Part shown: in pieces, positions 11,444-22,743 of the stretch
Position numbering within the stretch: position 1 is the first letter of the stretch
Layout of the letters: the number at the start of each line of letters is the position of its first letter
Assembly (NCBI GenBank): GCA_001929475.1
Contig: LXFE01000207.1
Span: forward strand, 1-37,678
Direction: 5' to 3'
From: Neolecta irregularis DAH-3
Taxonomy: Eukaryota > Ascomycota > Neolectomycetes > Neolectales > Neolectaceae
Length of the DNA: 37,678 bases
Notes under the pieces: generated by a model
The model's input: the letters and a program-made list of their open reading frames with translations, nothing else
Database searches by the model: none
Told to the model about the DNA's origin: nothing
Translations under genes and position numbers: made by a program

Positions 11444-11740
11444 TCAAAACATCTTGGAAAACGGAAAAATGTAAACAGCTTCCTCCTGTACAGCCTCAGT
11501 CGGTTTTGGTATTTTTGGAATAGGCATGGATGGTGGCTAATTGAGAACCGCATTTCTGATAGACCTTGTTACTTCATTTCTCAATTCTTTTACAATTACT
11601 AGTATATGTACACCCGCACAAACCCTATAGATAAATGGTTGAATTGCTTTACTTCCAGTGCACAATAAATATTCAATAGTCTCTAATACTCCAAAATAGG
11701 CAGTTGCTTGGCTTGATACATTTATTGAACATACTTTCAT
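11444..11740 (-). CDS. Small hypothetical protein, ATG overlapping the TSC2 stop
   Basis: Not recognised. Two exons: 11740-11573 and 11536-11444, joined by a 36-nt phase-0 intron (GTAACA...AATTAG) that removes an in-frame TAG. The product is 86 aa: a hydrophobic middle (IQPFIYRVCAGVHILVIV) and a Pro/Lys-rich tail (PSMPIPKIPKPTEAVQEE) ending IFPFSKMF. Its ATG shares bases with the TSC2 TGA (TTATGA), so it would have to be read from its own promoter inside TSC2, from a TSC2 readthrough transcript, or as an alternative TSC2 3' exon. It could also be an open stretch in the TSC2 3' UTR. Confidence 0.3.
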
Positions 11741-14700
11741 AAAAGGTGAGATAAATCGAAAAATTGCTCAAAGCGCATCATACCAGCACCCTCCTCCGTT
11801 TCGCGATCGCTCAAGGTAACACTGTCCCCGGATGGCTTTCTCTTTGGCGAAGTTTTGGACATTGGTGGGACAGGGGATGCTGGCGTTGGAGCATTCAATG
11901 ATAGAATCCGCTCTCTGATTCCGTTGATCTTGATCAGACGTTCTCTCCAATTTGTGACGTATTCCTCCTTGTGATATGCTTGGGCAAATATATCGGCGTT
12001 CAAAGCTATATTGCGTACGAAATTTGGTAATGCTGGAGTGTGAATCATCTTGAACTCGTAGATTGGGCTAGTTTCCGGAAGTTCTGGCTGGCATTGTAAC
12101 TCAACTTTAAACGAAATAGATTCCTGTTCCATTTTGTATGTTCTGGAAGCTGAAGTTGGAGTTATGATGATATTGACGAAATTGAACTGTCCTGGAATTG
12201 TATCGAAATGATACGGAATTCCAGAGTCGTTATAAATAATATTGACGAACGAATTTCCGATATGACGTTTCTTCATTGTGCATTGAGGATCGTGTTCAAG
12301 ATCTGTAGGCATCAAAGTGCAGGTATGATAGATAATTTGCGTGATCTTGTCGCTCCAAAAATATGCAAAAGCGCCGTCGTGGTTATCTTCGGTATCTAGA
12401 CCTCCTGTGTAGATATCTTTGTTGTCTTTCAAGAGTACAAGATTTCCAAGCCCACTCAAGAACTCCATGTACTCACAACTTCCCACTCTGTTGGACAGAA
12501 TTTGTTGTTCGGTAGTCTGCCCTTTTCCGACGTACAAGACCCCCATTTTATGGAAATTGACAACAGGAATGCGATCGAAGACAGAGATACTTCGTCGAGT
12601 ATTGTCGTCATCTGGCAATGGCATTGGCTTTGCATTCGGCAACATATTTGGACGAGACATCAACTGCATGATGAAAAACCCAGGTAACATAGGTTGGCTC
12701 ACGGCATGCACATTACTCAAAGTATTATCTCAGAAATTAGCAGCCTCAAGTATTAAGACATACTTCCTGCCGATGATGATGATGAAAGTGCCAGTCCTGG
12801 CTTAATCACAGACTTGAACGTGTATCTACCTGTCGTTGCCTATTCGTTAATTGCAAATTGAAAACATGACCAGAAGACATACAGGCCGTCTAATAACAAC
12901 ATCAAAGGAACTGCTTGGTCCGTGGGAAGTTACTGTAATCAGCGAGTTCCCATATATCCACGTTTTGGTCAAAGATTCTGCAACATACGTATCGGGATTA
13001 GCTGAACGCAATTCGACATCGGTAAAACAGAACCATTCTAGCAAATCTAGCATGGCTTGATTCTGTTCATCAATCTTTTCTGACGACGAATTCGAGTTCA
13101 ACAACCCGCGAACAATGGAAGCAAACTGTTTTTGTCTGTCAGGGATACGCATAGCCAGGAACCAGGTCGCTATTACATCGTACGCTAACGTGAAGACGTA
13201 CCTTGAAAGGGCGAGCTGCGCAGTGCTAAGTCGACGATTGCCGTAGGCATTAGACGGACCAGTGGATTTTACTGACTGCGAACGAGTAAGCAAAGTCCCT
13301 GATAGAAAACTCGCTAATCCGTCCGATCTTGAAGGAGACGAGTTTGTATGCGATATGTACTGATGAGCGATTCCGAAAAGCATCCGGAAATCTCCTTCCG
13401 TAAAGTTGACGTAAATATCAGGAATACGAGCTAGGCCGATCAGAAATTCCAGGATATGTACACTCAAAGGCGTCGAGGTAATCATGCGAGCAAGTTTAGG
13501 TAGGATAGCTGGCATTCGTTTACTCATCGACAGTGGTAGCTCATAGCAACAGATATATAAAGCATGTATGGCGGCTTTGGCGGATTGCTTCCATTTTTCC
13601 AAGACCATCTCGAATGCCTTGACGATGTCGTCTTCCTGTGATTTTTGAAAAATATCATGGTAACTTATAAGGACAGATATGATTTGGACAAGATGGGAGA
13701 TTAGATGATCCTGTCGAACTTCTGCGGATAGTCTTAGGTCAGGAAAATCTACATTTAGTAGCTGCGAACATAATAAACGCTGAAGTGAGTCAATCTGAGC
13801 CTTTGAGGAGCAGAACAGATGTTTAGAACTGAGTTGCGCGCTGAGTCGACTAATTATTAAAAAATAGATATCCCCAGATTTTTCCGATGTCAGAATACTA
13901 ATAACCGTTTGCAGCCAATTTTCGATCGGCAAAAATGTCTCTAATCGCTCTGAAGACGGATCGATGACATCTTCATCGTCGAGAATAACCTCCGGCTTGA
14001 TATAAGATATCAACCAAGCATTCGGCTTGACACATCGATCATCGCTCGACAAAGAGTATTTCAGAAGATGACTGATGGTAGAATGCGGAGAACAGGATTG
14101 GCTGCCAGAGGACACAGTTTTCGACCGCGAGCGAAGGGGGGAATTATCATTCTCTGACCTTCCTTTCTGGAGATCCGACCGAAAAGAATGTGTAGATTTT
14201 CGACGTTCAGGGCCATTTGAAGACTCGTTGCGGCCCACTGAAAGAGCACCAGTGTCTTCAACGTAAGGTGAAATCGAAAGAAAATGCCTAGAATTGGCCC
14301 GCAGCTGCAATAGAACATCTATTACCGGCGCACGTAATTGAGACGGTAAACCAAACATCCCGGCAACCTTCAAGAGCACATCATATACCTTGAGCGTTCT
14401 TTTTCCGTCAGAAGCTCGACAACATGTTCTGAAAATATCAACAAGGCCTTCTGCAGCTGGTTCTTGAACACTGAATCGCTCAGCACATGAAAGAATTCCA
14501 CGTTTATTCTTTTTTTCGTTTGTTAAGGTAGAATCCATCGATTTGGTGGATGGTCGATGAGACAACAGTGAGAGATCAACAAGTTGATCATCGAACGCAT
14601 AAATGCATCCAGCCAGCAGATTTATGATTTTATCGAACGTAAGATCATTACCTACTCCCGATACGCCCACGGCAAAGTCAAGGAGTCGTCGAAAAACTGC

Positions 14701-16380
14701 GGAATCCCTCTCTTGCTGCATTTCTTGAAAGAGCGACATGATGATTGATACCAAAGGAGTCATGAGATCCGTATCTTCCATAAGGCTGGCTGACTCGTAA
14801 ATGACAGCGAGAAGCTCGACAACTTGAATGCGGACAGCCTGTTGTACAGATTCAGGCCAGTAGAAAGTGTCAACAAGTTTCTGCGTGTTCTCGATCCATT
14901 CCAGACACGAGGGTAGGCAGAGATTATCATGCTCAAAATATGAGACAACTTTGATGGCGAGATCTATTGGAAGATAGCGACCGATTGTGGCTAGAAAATC
15001 CACGAAGCTCTCTTCAGGACCTTCGAAGGAAGAAGTCTCAAACTTTTGATAAATCGTGCTTATTGACGATCCGAGGGCATAGCAGAGTAAAAGATTCATG
15101 TCGCAATCGTCTGTTACATCTTTTTCTGCGGGAAACTGTTGCAGATTCGCAGGTAGCTGCGAAAGGTGCTGTGACAGTAATCGTATTATTCTCAGCACAA
15201 GATCCCAATCGCTATATGACAGTTGATTGGCCGCCTTAGTATGTTTCACAAGTCGTTCGATGGCTATCGAAACGTCCAAGTTGACTGAAACTCGGCTCTG
15301 GATGACAACGCTCTCTATTGCCAACAAGGTGCCGGAAACAGAAACATCTGGCATCTCAAATTCCTCATTCAAGGTGACTCGACAAATCAGCTTGACCGCG
15401 CCTCTTAGCGTCGATTCGTGCATTTCACCCCGCGAAGATTGTAGGAATTCTCGTAATATAACGAGTGTGTTATTTGCCATATGGCTTTTGAGAAGATTGC
15501 GCAAAATGCTCCAAACTGTATCTACATGGGTTTCATGTAAGATAGCACTACATAATATCTCCATTAGTAAACGCAAAAGGACTTTTGAGACATGGCCATA
15601 GCGGATAAGCGCATCAATGAATACAAGACAATCGTTGGTATCGGTTTCGTTTCTCGTACGTTTGCCGACTGCTATAACATTACGTACAAGTTGATCGAGA
15701 CCCTTTTCGTCGAGCAAGGCGAAATTGAATTTGATGATCTTCGTGAGTAGCTTGATCAGATTGTGGAGAGTAATGTCTGGCAGTCCAATGGTCGATGGCA
15801 AATTTGTATGAGCAAATTTCCGTCTATCATTGACCATGTCATAACATGTGATAATCCAGGCTGATAGTAGATTTGGAAGGTGTGAACCGAATGATGAAAT
15901 GTCATGGCCGTCGTTAGTGAGAACTTCCAAAGCCTTCAAAAGTATTTCAAAATCTTCTCTGAAAGTGTTCTCCTCAATTGCTGTAAAGAACTGGTGTCGA
16001 TCTAGCTCTCGAAGTTGAATCCTACTTCGAATACAAGCGATCATGAGTTCATAGACAGCCAGGCGGATTTCAGGGATAGGAGCGCGAGTCAAGTGCTTTG
16101 CGGCTGCCCAAATAGGAGTAATACTTGCTAAAGCGAAATCGTCTAGCAGTTTGGTCAAAATATTGATGGAAGCGAGTTGAACTTGAGGATTTCGAGCGAC
16201 CTGAATCTCATTTACCAATTCATACAGCTGAATAGTCTCCTTTTTTGGCTCTCTTTGAGTTTCCGCAGGCATTGTAGCAGGAGATCCCGAAGCAGATACA
16301 GTGGAGTTTCGTAAGCTTCTCAAAACATTAAACAACCTTCTTTGACGCGGAGGTTCCGCTGGTGTCTCTGAGGCTGCCAT
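11737..16380 (-). CDS. TSC2: Tuberin homologue, Rheb GTPase-activating protein
   Basis: Tuberin, the Rap-GAP-fold GAP for Rheb in the TSC complex, which restrains TORC1 when nutrients are scarce. Exons in coding order: 16380-12883, 12839-12764, 12728-11737, with introns of 43 and 35 nt, giving 1521 aa; this lies between fission yeast and animal tuberins. The N-terminal part (from ~50) is helical solenoid typical of tuberin; the middle has a Ser-rich low-complexity stretch. The C-terminal GAP domain carries FDRIPVVNFHKMGVLYVG, HDGAFAYFW, and KKRHIGNSFVNIIYNDSG, where the Asn of HIGN (~residue 1348) is the expected catalytic Asn thumb, followed by GQFNFVNIIITP. All key GAP residues I know are present. 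It is divergent from CSE1. Confidence 0.93.
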
Positions 16381-16676
16381 TCACGCTAGACAATGTACGA
16401 CACTCTGATGTTTGACTACAGATGTTGAGTCAGATCATGACCAGCAGATGAATAGTCTGGTACCCAGGTCGCATACGCTTTCTCTAGAACGGAGTCGTTG
16501 TACCGAAGAGCAAAAAGTAAGTCTTCAGCGGAATAGGAATCAAAAGGAGCGAGAGGAACCCGTATTGTGGACCCCCGAGATCTGAAGGCTGTGAGACTGA
16601 GGGGTGTGGCTTCGATTTGAACCAATAATGGTTCCGAGTCACCACCAGAAAATTGCCTATTCCGCACATCGCCAGT
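16381..16676. promoter_or_regulatory. Divergent promoter region, TSC2 / CSE1
   Basis: A 296-bp gap between the two start codons. A minus-strand frame with no stop runs through it (16820-16416, 134 codons) and overlaps the first CSE1 exons in antisense; I could not assign it to a family, so the gap is listed as promoter. Confidence 0.45.
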
Positions 16677-19600
16677 ATGGAAGCGCAGCTGCTTCCTTGC
16701 CTCCAGCAAACCCTGAATCCTGTCACAGCAAGGAGAGGTTGACCCCCAGTAATTTCTGCAGCACTGATTATGCAGCCGAGCAGGCTTTACGCTCTGCAGA
16801 GTGTCAATCCGGCTTCGCAATCAGCTTGTTGAAACTCGTTGCTTCATCCAATGTTGATAATTCATCAAGGCAAGCGGCTGCGTTATTTTTTAAAAACTTC
16901 ATCAAAAGAGCCTGGAAGGTTGGTATATGGTACGTCGATTACTGATAAAAAAGGACGATGAAGGAGACAATCGCATTCCGGCAGCAGATTGTGCTGCCGT
17001 GAAGTCCGAGATAATTGGTCTAATGATCTCTTTGCCTCCAATACTCCAAGTTCAATTAGGAGAGGCTGTCACTATTATTGCCGATAGCGATTTCCCAGAA
17101 AATTGGCCAGAGTTGATGGATGTACGTGGCTTCAATTTATCCATTCATTTCTTGACATACAAAGGATTTAGTGTCACGCCTAAGTCCAGATGATATGGTG
17201 GTTAATAATGGTGTCTTGCAAACCGCTCATTCAATCTTCAAGAGATGGAGGTCCCAATTTCGTTCAGATGTATTGTTTACGGAGATTAAATTTGTTCTCG
17301 ATCGATTTTGCAATCCGTTCTTCGATCTCCTCAAAGTACCCGCTGATGCCTAATATAGCTGGATTGCTGATCGTCTCAGAGAGTTGACGAGCTAATCGAA
17401 CAGAATGCGCGCAATGCCGCTGCTCTGAGAGTTTTGTTACAAACTTTATTCCTGATATCCAAAATTTCATTCGATCTCAATTGCCAGGATCTTCCGGAAT
17501 TTTTCGAGGACAACTTGACTCTTATATTTGGGACGTTTCATAAATATCTTACGTATACAAATCCTCTCATGGAAACAGACGTACATGTGTTATTATTATG
17601 CATGACCTAACCTTACAGGATGATGAGGAAACTGGGCCTATTGAAAAAGTTAAAGCAAGTATTCTCGAGCTCGTCGATCTTTACACTATGCGTTTCGAAG
17701 AAGATTTTTCCATGCTTCCAGAGTTTGCCAACACTACCTGGACACTCCTGACGTCGACTGGTCTTGAAATGAAACACGATATAGCAAGCTCATTCATTAA
17801 TGAAGACTAACAAGAAGCTTGTTAGCAAAGCACTCAGTGTTTTGACTTCTGTATCCAAAAGCGCAAAGCATGCCGCCCTTTTTGCATCCGAGGATGTCAT
17901 GCGACAAATCGTTGAAAAGATCATTCTGCCGAATATGTCCCTGCGGACAAGTGACGAGGAGCTTTTTGAAGAAGATCCGATCGAGTTTATTCGCAGAGAT
18001 CTCGAAGGTTCCGATAGCGATACAAGAAGGAGAGCTTCTGCCGATTTTATTCGTGGACTGATGGACAAATTTGAAAGCATGATTACTGGCATTGTCATGA
18101 GCTACATTCAGCATTATTTAAACGAATTTCAGGTCAATCCAACGGCGCATTGGAAATCACAAGATACGGCAATATATCTCCTAACTTCCATCTCTACTAA
18201 AGGCCATATTTCGCAACACGGAGTTACTTCAACCAACATTTTGGTCGACATAGTTGACTTCTTGGACAAGAATATTCTTCCTAGTTTGACGGCACCACTT
18301 GATTCCATTCATCCTATCCTCAAGGTTGATGCTCTCAAGTTCGTTTATACTTTTAGAAATCAAGTGTGTCTATTTCTAAGGAGTCTAACTGACCAGAAAA
18401 AAGCTAACCAAAGATCAACTGGCTTCTGTTCTTCCTCTATTTGTCAATCATCTCGAGTCTAGCAGTTATGTTGTTTATACATATGCTGCTATCTGTATTG
18501 AACGAGTACTTTTCTTAAAGAGAGATAACGCGTTTGTTATCCTTGAACCCGATATTGCACCTCATATACGAACTTTATTGGCAAGTTTATTCAAACTTAT
18601 TGAACGGGGCAACACGACTCAGAAACTGGCAGAGAACGATTTCCTAATGCGATGTACATTTATTTTGTACAATCGGTGTTGCTTACTGTTAAGGTGTCAT
18701 GAGAGTGATTATATCTAGTCACAATGCTGTTGTTCTGCACGCTCAGCTGGCCTTGGCTCATTTAAATGCTATTCTTGTAGAAATCAGCAAAAATCCTTCC
18801 AATCCTCGCTTTAATCATTTCACATTCGAATCACTAGGTGCTCTCATTCGGTTTACGGTCCCAACATCACCCGATTTTGTTTCTCAGTTTGAAACCGCGC
18901 TTATTCCCACCTTTCAATATATACTTGTCCAAGATGTCGCTGGTATAAACGCACGCTAGAAGAATCTAATATTCCCAAGAGTTTACTCCTTACGTGTTCC
19001 AGTTACTAGCACAACTTCTTGAAGCTCACAATGAACCAGGTTTGACAGAACAATATAAATCATTTCTCGTGCCATTCCTTTCCCCAAGTCTTTGGGAAAG
19101 TAAAGGTACCACATTTTTTTAAATCGCCACTGATAGCTTTAAGGAAATATTCCAGCTTTAGTTCGACTTTTAGAGGCGTATCTACTACGTGGCTCAGAGG
19201 ATATCATAGCAGCAAAGCAAATCGAACCACTTCTCGGAATCTTTCAGAAATTGCTCGCATCGAAACTTCATGATCATCACGGTTTCGATCTTTTACAGTC
19301 GATGTTTATTCAACTTCCTCTGTATGTTATTCTATCTTTGAAATTATTAATAGTCTTAGCATAGCCTTACAGCCGTACATAAAGCAAATTGTCATCCTAC
19401 TGTTTACTCGACTGAACGCCTCACGAACTGAGAAATTTACTCAACGTTTCGCATTACTTATATACCTCTTAATGGCTCTCGAAAAACCAGGTTTTGGGCC
19501 GAATTTTGTAATCGCATCTATGGACGAAGTGCAGCCAGGGTGAATTCGTTAAGTCTGGAAAGGAAAACTGAGATCTAGGATTTTTGGACAAGTCTTTGAA

Positions 19601-20096
19601 AACTTTGTTCTTCCAGAAACCCAAAAGATCCACGGCAGTCTAGAACGAAAAACGACATCCATTGGATTGACCCGCCTTTTGGTTGAGTCGGAAGCCATGC
19701 AGGCCGGTGGGCCTTATGCTGAGTTATGGTGAAGTCATTGAGCATTCATAACTCATTAACAGGCATCTAACCCTCATGACAATCTTGAAGCTCTTCGAAC
19801 TACCTCAAGAAGCTTTTGATGGACAAGACATTGAGGAAATTGATCCGGACTTGGATTTCCAGGTATCCTTTGCAAAGCTGGGCACTGCGGCCAGGCTGAA
19901 GCCGGATCATTTTGTGGCAATTCCAGATCCGAAGAGATACCTTGCAGAAAGACTCGGCCAGTCTAATCAGTCCGCAGGGGGAAAGGTAATGCGTGTACTA
20001 TAGGTTTACGCTTATGAACAGATTGCAATTGCAATTCAAACCAGACTTCCTCAAGATGCACAATCAGTTCTATCATCTTATGGCCTTGTTTTCTAA
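16677..20096 (+). CDS. CSE1: Exportin-2, importin-alpha re-export receptor
   Basis: Karyopherin-beta that exports importin-alpha with RanGTP. Fifteen exons: 16677-16737, 16776-16918, 16954-17125, 17172-17335, 17380-17580, 17619-17783, 17818-18363, 18404-18653, 18694-18942, 18980-19105, 19144-19321, 19360-19539, 19579-19728, 19763-19985, 20022-20096; total 960 aa, the usual Cse1 length. Family blocks seen across junctions: ALFFKNFIKRAW, LQVQLGEAV with SDFPENWPEL, FEEDPIEFIRRDLEGSD with DTRRRA, VDALKFVYTFRNQLTKDQ, YVVYTYAAICIERV, KNPSNPRFNHFTFES, EFTPYVFQLL, GNIPALVRLL, QPYIKQIVILLF. Introns are 34-46 nt. The sixth (17784-17817) begins GCAAGC, so it is a GC-AG intron. The 3' splice of the intron ending 18403 uses AAAAAG rather than a nearer CAG, fixed by phase and conservation. 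Confidence 0.95.
17784..17817 (+). other. GC-AG intron in CSE1
   Basis: Between MKHDI and LVSKALS, a pair contiguous in Cse1/CAS proteins, no GT is available. The intron begins GCAAGC and ends with GACTAAC branch-like sequence followed by AAGAAG; 34 nt, phase 0. Confidence 0.8.
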
Positions 20097-20224
20097 GAAT
20101 CCAGCACCCTGATTCTAGTCGCATTCATCTTTCTAATTACATTTACATATATACCATTACATGGATGTGACCCCCATATATAACTCTTCTGAGATTGGTT
20201 TTGAATGAAAAAAATCCCAACATC

Positions 20225-22457
20225 TTAAAGAATAAGTTCTTGTGATACCTCTTTTAATTTGGTCCTCGTTCTACGTCGAACGTGGCGGAGCAGACTCATG
20301 ACTGCCGCTGGTGTCACACCCTGAATGCGTTTCGCAGAGCCAATCGTTTCTGGGCGGAACTCTTCAAGAAGCCCAATTTCCTCAGCAGAAAGATGACCGA
20401 TATCTCTGTACTTGAGATCGCTAGGCAAGATGAATGACTCCTCGCGCAAATAAGATCGAACATCAGAAGCCTGACGTGCTATAAATGCAGCATATATACC
20501 TGACTGGTTAGAAGATTAGCAGATATTGCAATACCATCGACACTGAATCGTTGAAGTAACCTCGAGGGTACCTCGGATAATCCTGGCACATAGGGGATCA
20601 AGTCATGCGGCTTGACATGTGCATAGCGCATCATTTGAAAGGCACTGCGTTTGATACCATCTAGGTTAACAGCGAATCCACGAGCACCCCATTCTTGAGG
20701 ACTCAAAACAACCTGTTCAAGGCACTTGCGACCCCATTCAAAAGCGTTTTCGTCTTGTTCGAAAGCTCTCCATCTCGTTTCACCAATTACACCAGCTTCT
20801 CTTCCGAGTCTAGTCAGCCTAGTATCCGCATTATCTGACCGAATCGATAACCGGAACTCCGAGCGAGATGTGAACATTCGATATGGTTCATCTACTCCCT
20901 TGGTCGTGAGATCATCGACTAATACACCGATGTATGAATTAGTCCGTGAAAGTGTGACTGTCGGTTTGGCGAGAGACGACAAACCCGCATTGATACCAGC
21001 GAGAATTCCCTGTGAATTAGTCAAATCGGATAGATTAGTTACTTGCGCAGCGGCTTCTTCGTATCCTGTTGTACCATTTATCTGTCCAGCAAGCCACAAA
21101 CCTTTAATTCTTTTGGTTTCCAGCGTCGAGTTAAGTTCTCTGGGATCAATGTGGTCGTACTCGACCCCATATCCAGGACGAAGCATAGTCACCTTCTCAA
21201 GGCCTGGAATAGTTCTCAACATCTGTTGTTGAACATCCGCTGGCATTGTAACACTTATTCCATTAGGATAAATAACTGGATCGTCAATTCCTTCCGGCTC
21301 GAGCCAGATTCGATGTCGAGTTTTCTGTGGAAATCGAATAACTTTACTTTCAATTGATGGACAATATCGAGGACCCCTGACAGACTCTCTAATATGAATT
21401 GAAAGATGTAGATTCTCACGTAACAAAGTATGAGTGAGACCTGTAGTGAAGGTTTCGTGTGTTTCAAGTTGGTCAACGATATCGACCTGATCATTGAGAT
21501 AACTGAAGGGTAATGGTGGGTTATCCCCTGGTTTAGCCACTAATTGTGAGAAGTCGATCGAGGACTTCGCTAAGCGAGGGGGAGTTCCGGTTTTCAGCCT
21601 TCCAAGTTTGAATCCTGCCTCACGAATCGATTTAGATAAACCAAGAGATGCTTCTTCATCGATCCGGCCGGCTGGATATGCCTGAAGGCCTAAATGTCAT
21701 TACCTTGCCTTGTAAGAACTTTCCAATATGTATTTCTCCGCCAAGGAAGGTACCCGTCGTGATTATTACATGGTTTGTCCAGATGGTCTCACCTGATTCT
21801 GCGCAAATGAGGATGATGATGTTTAGAAGGGTATACCAAGCAGTACACCAGTCACCTGTCCTATTCTTCGACTATTTCCTTCCGCAGCCTGATATTCTAT
21901 AATTAGGTCTCGCACACTCCCCTGCCTTATCGATAGATTTGGGCAAGCCTGAAGCTCCTCTTGCATATACTTTCTGTACAACTTTCGATCTATCTGAGCC
22001 CGAGGTCCCTTTCATATGTCAACTTCCGAGCAATGATGCCTACCCAGACAGCTGGGCCCTTAGACTTATTTAGAACATGGAAAGAAATTCCAGCCTTATC
22101 TTCAACATGAGTTTAGGTAAGAGAACCAGAGCATGCCACAAACTCTTCCACACAAGCCATCCAAAGCATCAATCTCTCTAACTAATGTTCCTTTACCAAT
22201 GCCACCAAAAGAAGGATTGCAACTCATCTCGCCTGTGCTATCAGAGAAACCTCACCCCAAGACGCACCGATTGTATCAAGTTTCTGAGTTAATAAGACAG
22301 TTGACGCTCCAGCTCGTGCGGCTGCTGCACACGCTTCCGACCCGGCATGACCTCCTCCAACAACTAAAACATCAACCTTCGGGACACTCGAGGCAATCGA
22401 AGCGAAAGAGCGGAAGAAGATAGACCCATATCTTTGGCGAATAGAAGTTTGCAGCAT
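20225..22457 (-). CDS. MTO1: Mitochondrial tRNA U34 modification enzyme (MnmG/GidA family)
   Basis: FAD-dependent MnmG-family subunit that with Mss1/MnmE installs carboxymethylaminomethyl groups on the wobble uridine of mitochondrial tRNAs. Exons in coding order: 22457-22268, 22232-22137, 22099-22044, 22008-21837, 21798-21704, 21681-21043, 21009-20500, 20470-20225; total 667 aa, close to yeast Mto1. Seen: basic Ser/Arg-rich N-terminus suited to a mitochondrial presequence, FAD motif [11 protein letters not shown] (~32-42), [86 protein letters not shown], and GVTPAAV in the C-terminal domain. One intron is 22 nt (21682-21703), one begins GC (22100-22136), and one (21010-21042) is 33 nt with no stop, so retention would add 11 residues in frame. 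Confidence 0.93.
21682..21703 (-). other. 22-nt intron in MTO1
   Basis: Needed to join HIGKFLQGK to [10 protein letters not shown], which lie in different frames and flank a conserved GidA block. Begins GTAATG and ends CTTCAG. Confidence 0.65.
22100..22136 (-). other. GC-AG intron in MTO1
   Basis: A 37-nt intron beginning GCATGC joins GRVCD to [10 protein letters not shown]. The Asp is conserved in the family (DQAG/DQSG). An alternative GT site 3 nt upstream (GTGGCA) would instead give GRVYKAG and lose that Asp. Confidence 0.6.
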
Positions 22458-22743
22458 CTAAGAGCAGTTCCACATGAAAGCGCTTACCAATTACAGGCGC
22501 GAAATAAAAGTTTAATATATCGATTAAATTTTTTTTACATAATCATAACAATAATAGATTTAGCATTTCGTCTTTTAGAGATGTATATAATATATAGGGC
22601 ATAGCATCTGGCTCGCATTGGCAGATTTTCGAAATAGGCCTGTGAATTTCGGAGGTCTGGCAGAACCGTGCCTAATCTCCGCCGCGGGCTCAACGTTTCC
22701 GTATTGCATTGTTGTCTTTCTTTCTCCACCAATTCCATTCCAG
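22458..22743. promoter_or_regulatory. Divergent promoter region, MTO1 / GDP-mannose transporter
   Basis: A 286-bp gap with an AT-rich core near 22510-22540, including a T run and TAATATATCGATTA. No defined factor site recognised. Confidence 0.4.

Noticed and set aside
12208-12805. Plus-strand frames of 60-130 codons inside TSC2
   Set aside because: Shadows of the strongly supported minus-strand GAP domain.
20726-21357. Plus-strand frames of 104-168 codons inside MTO1
   Set aside because: Antisense shadows of the conserved MnmG core.
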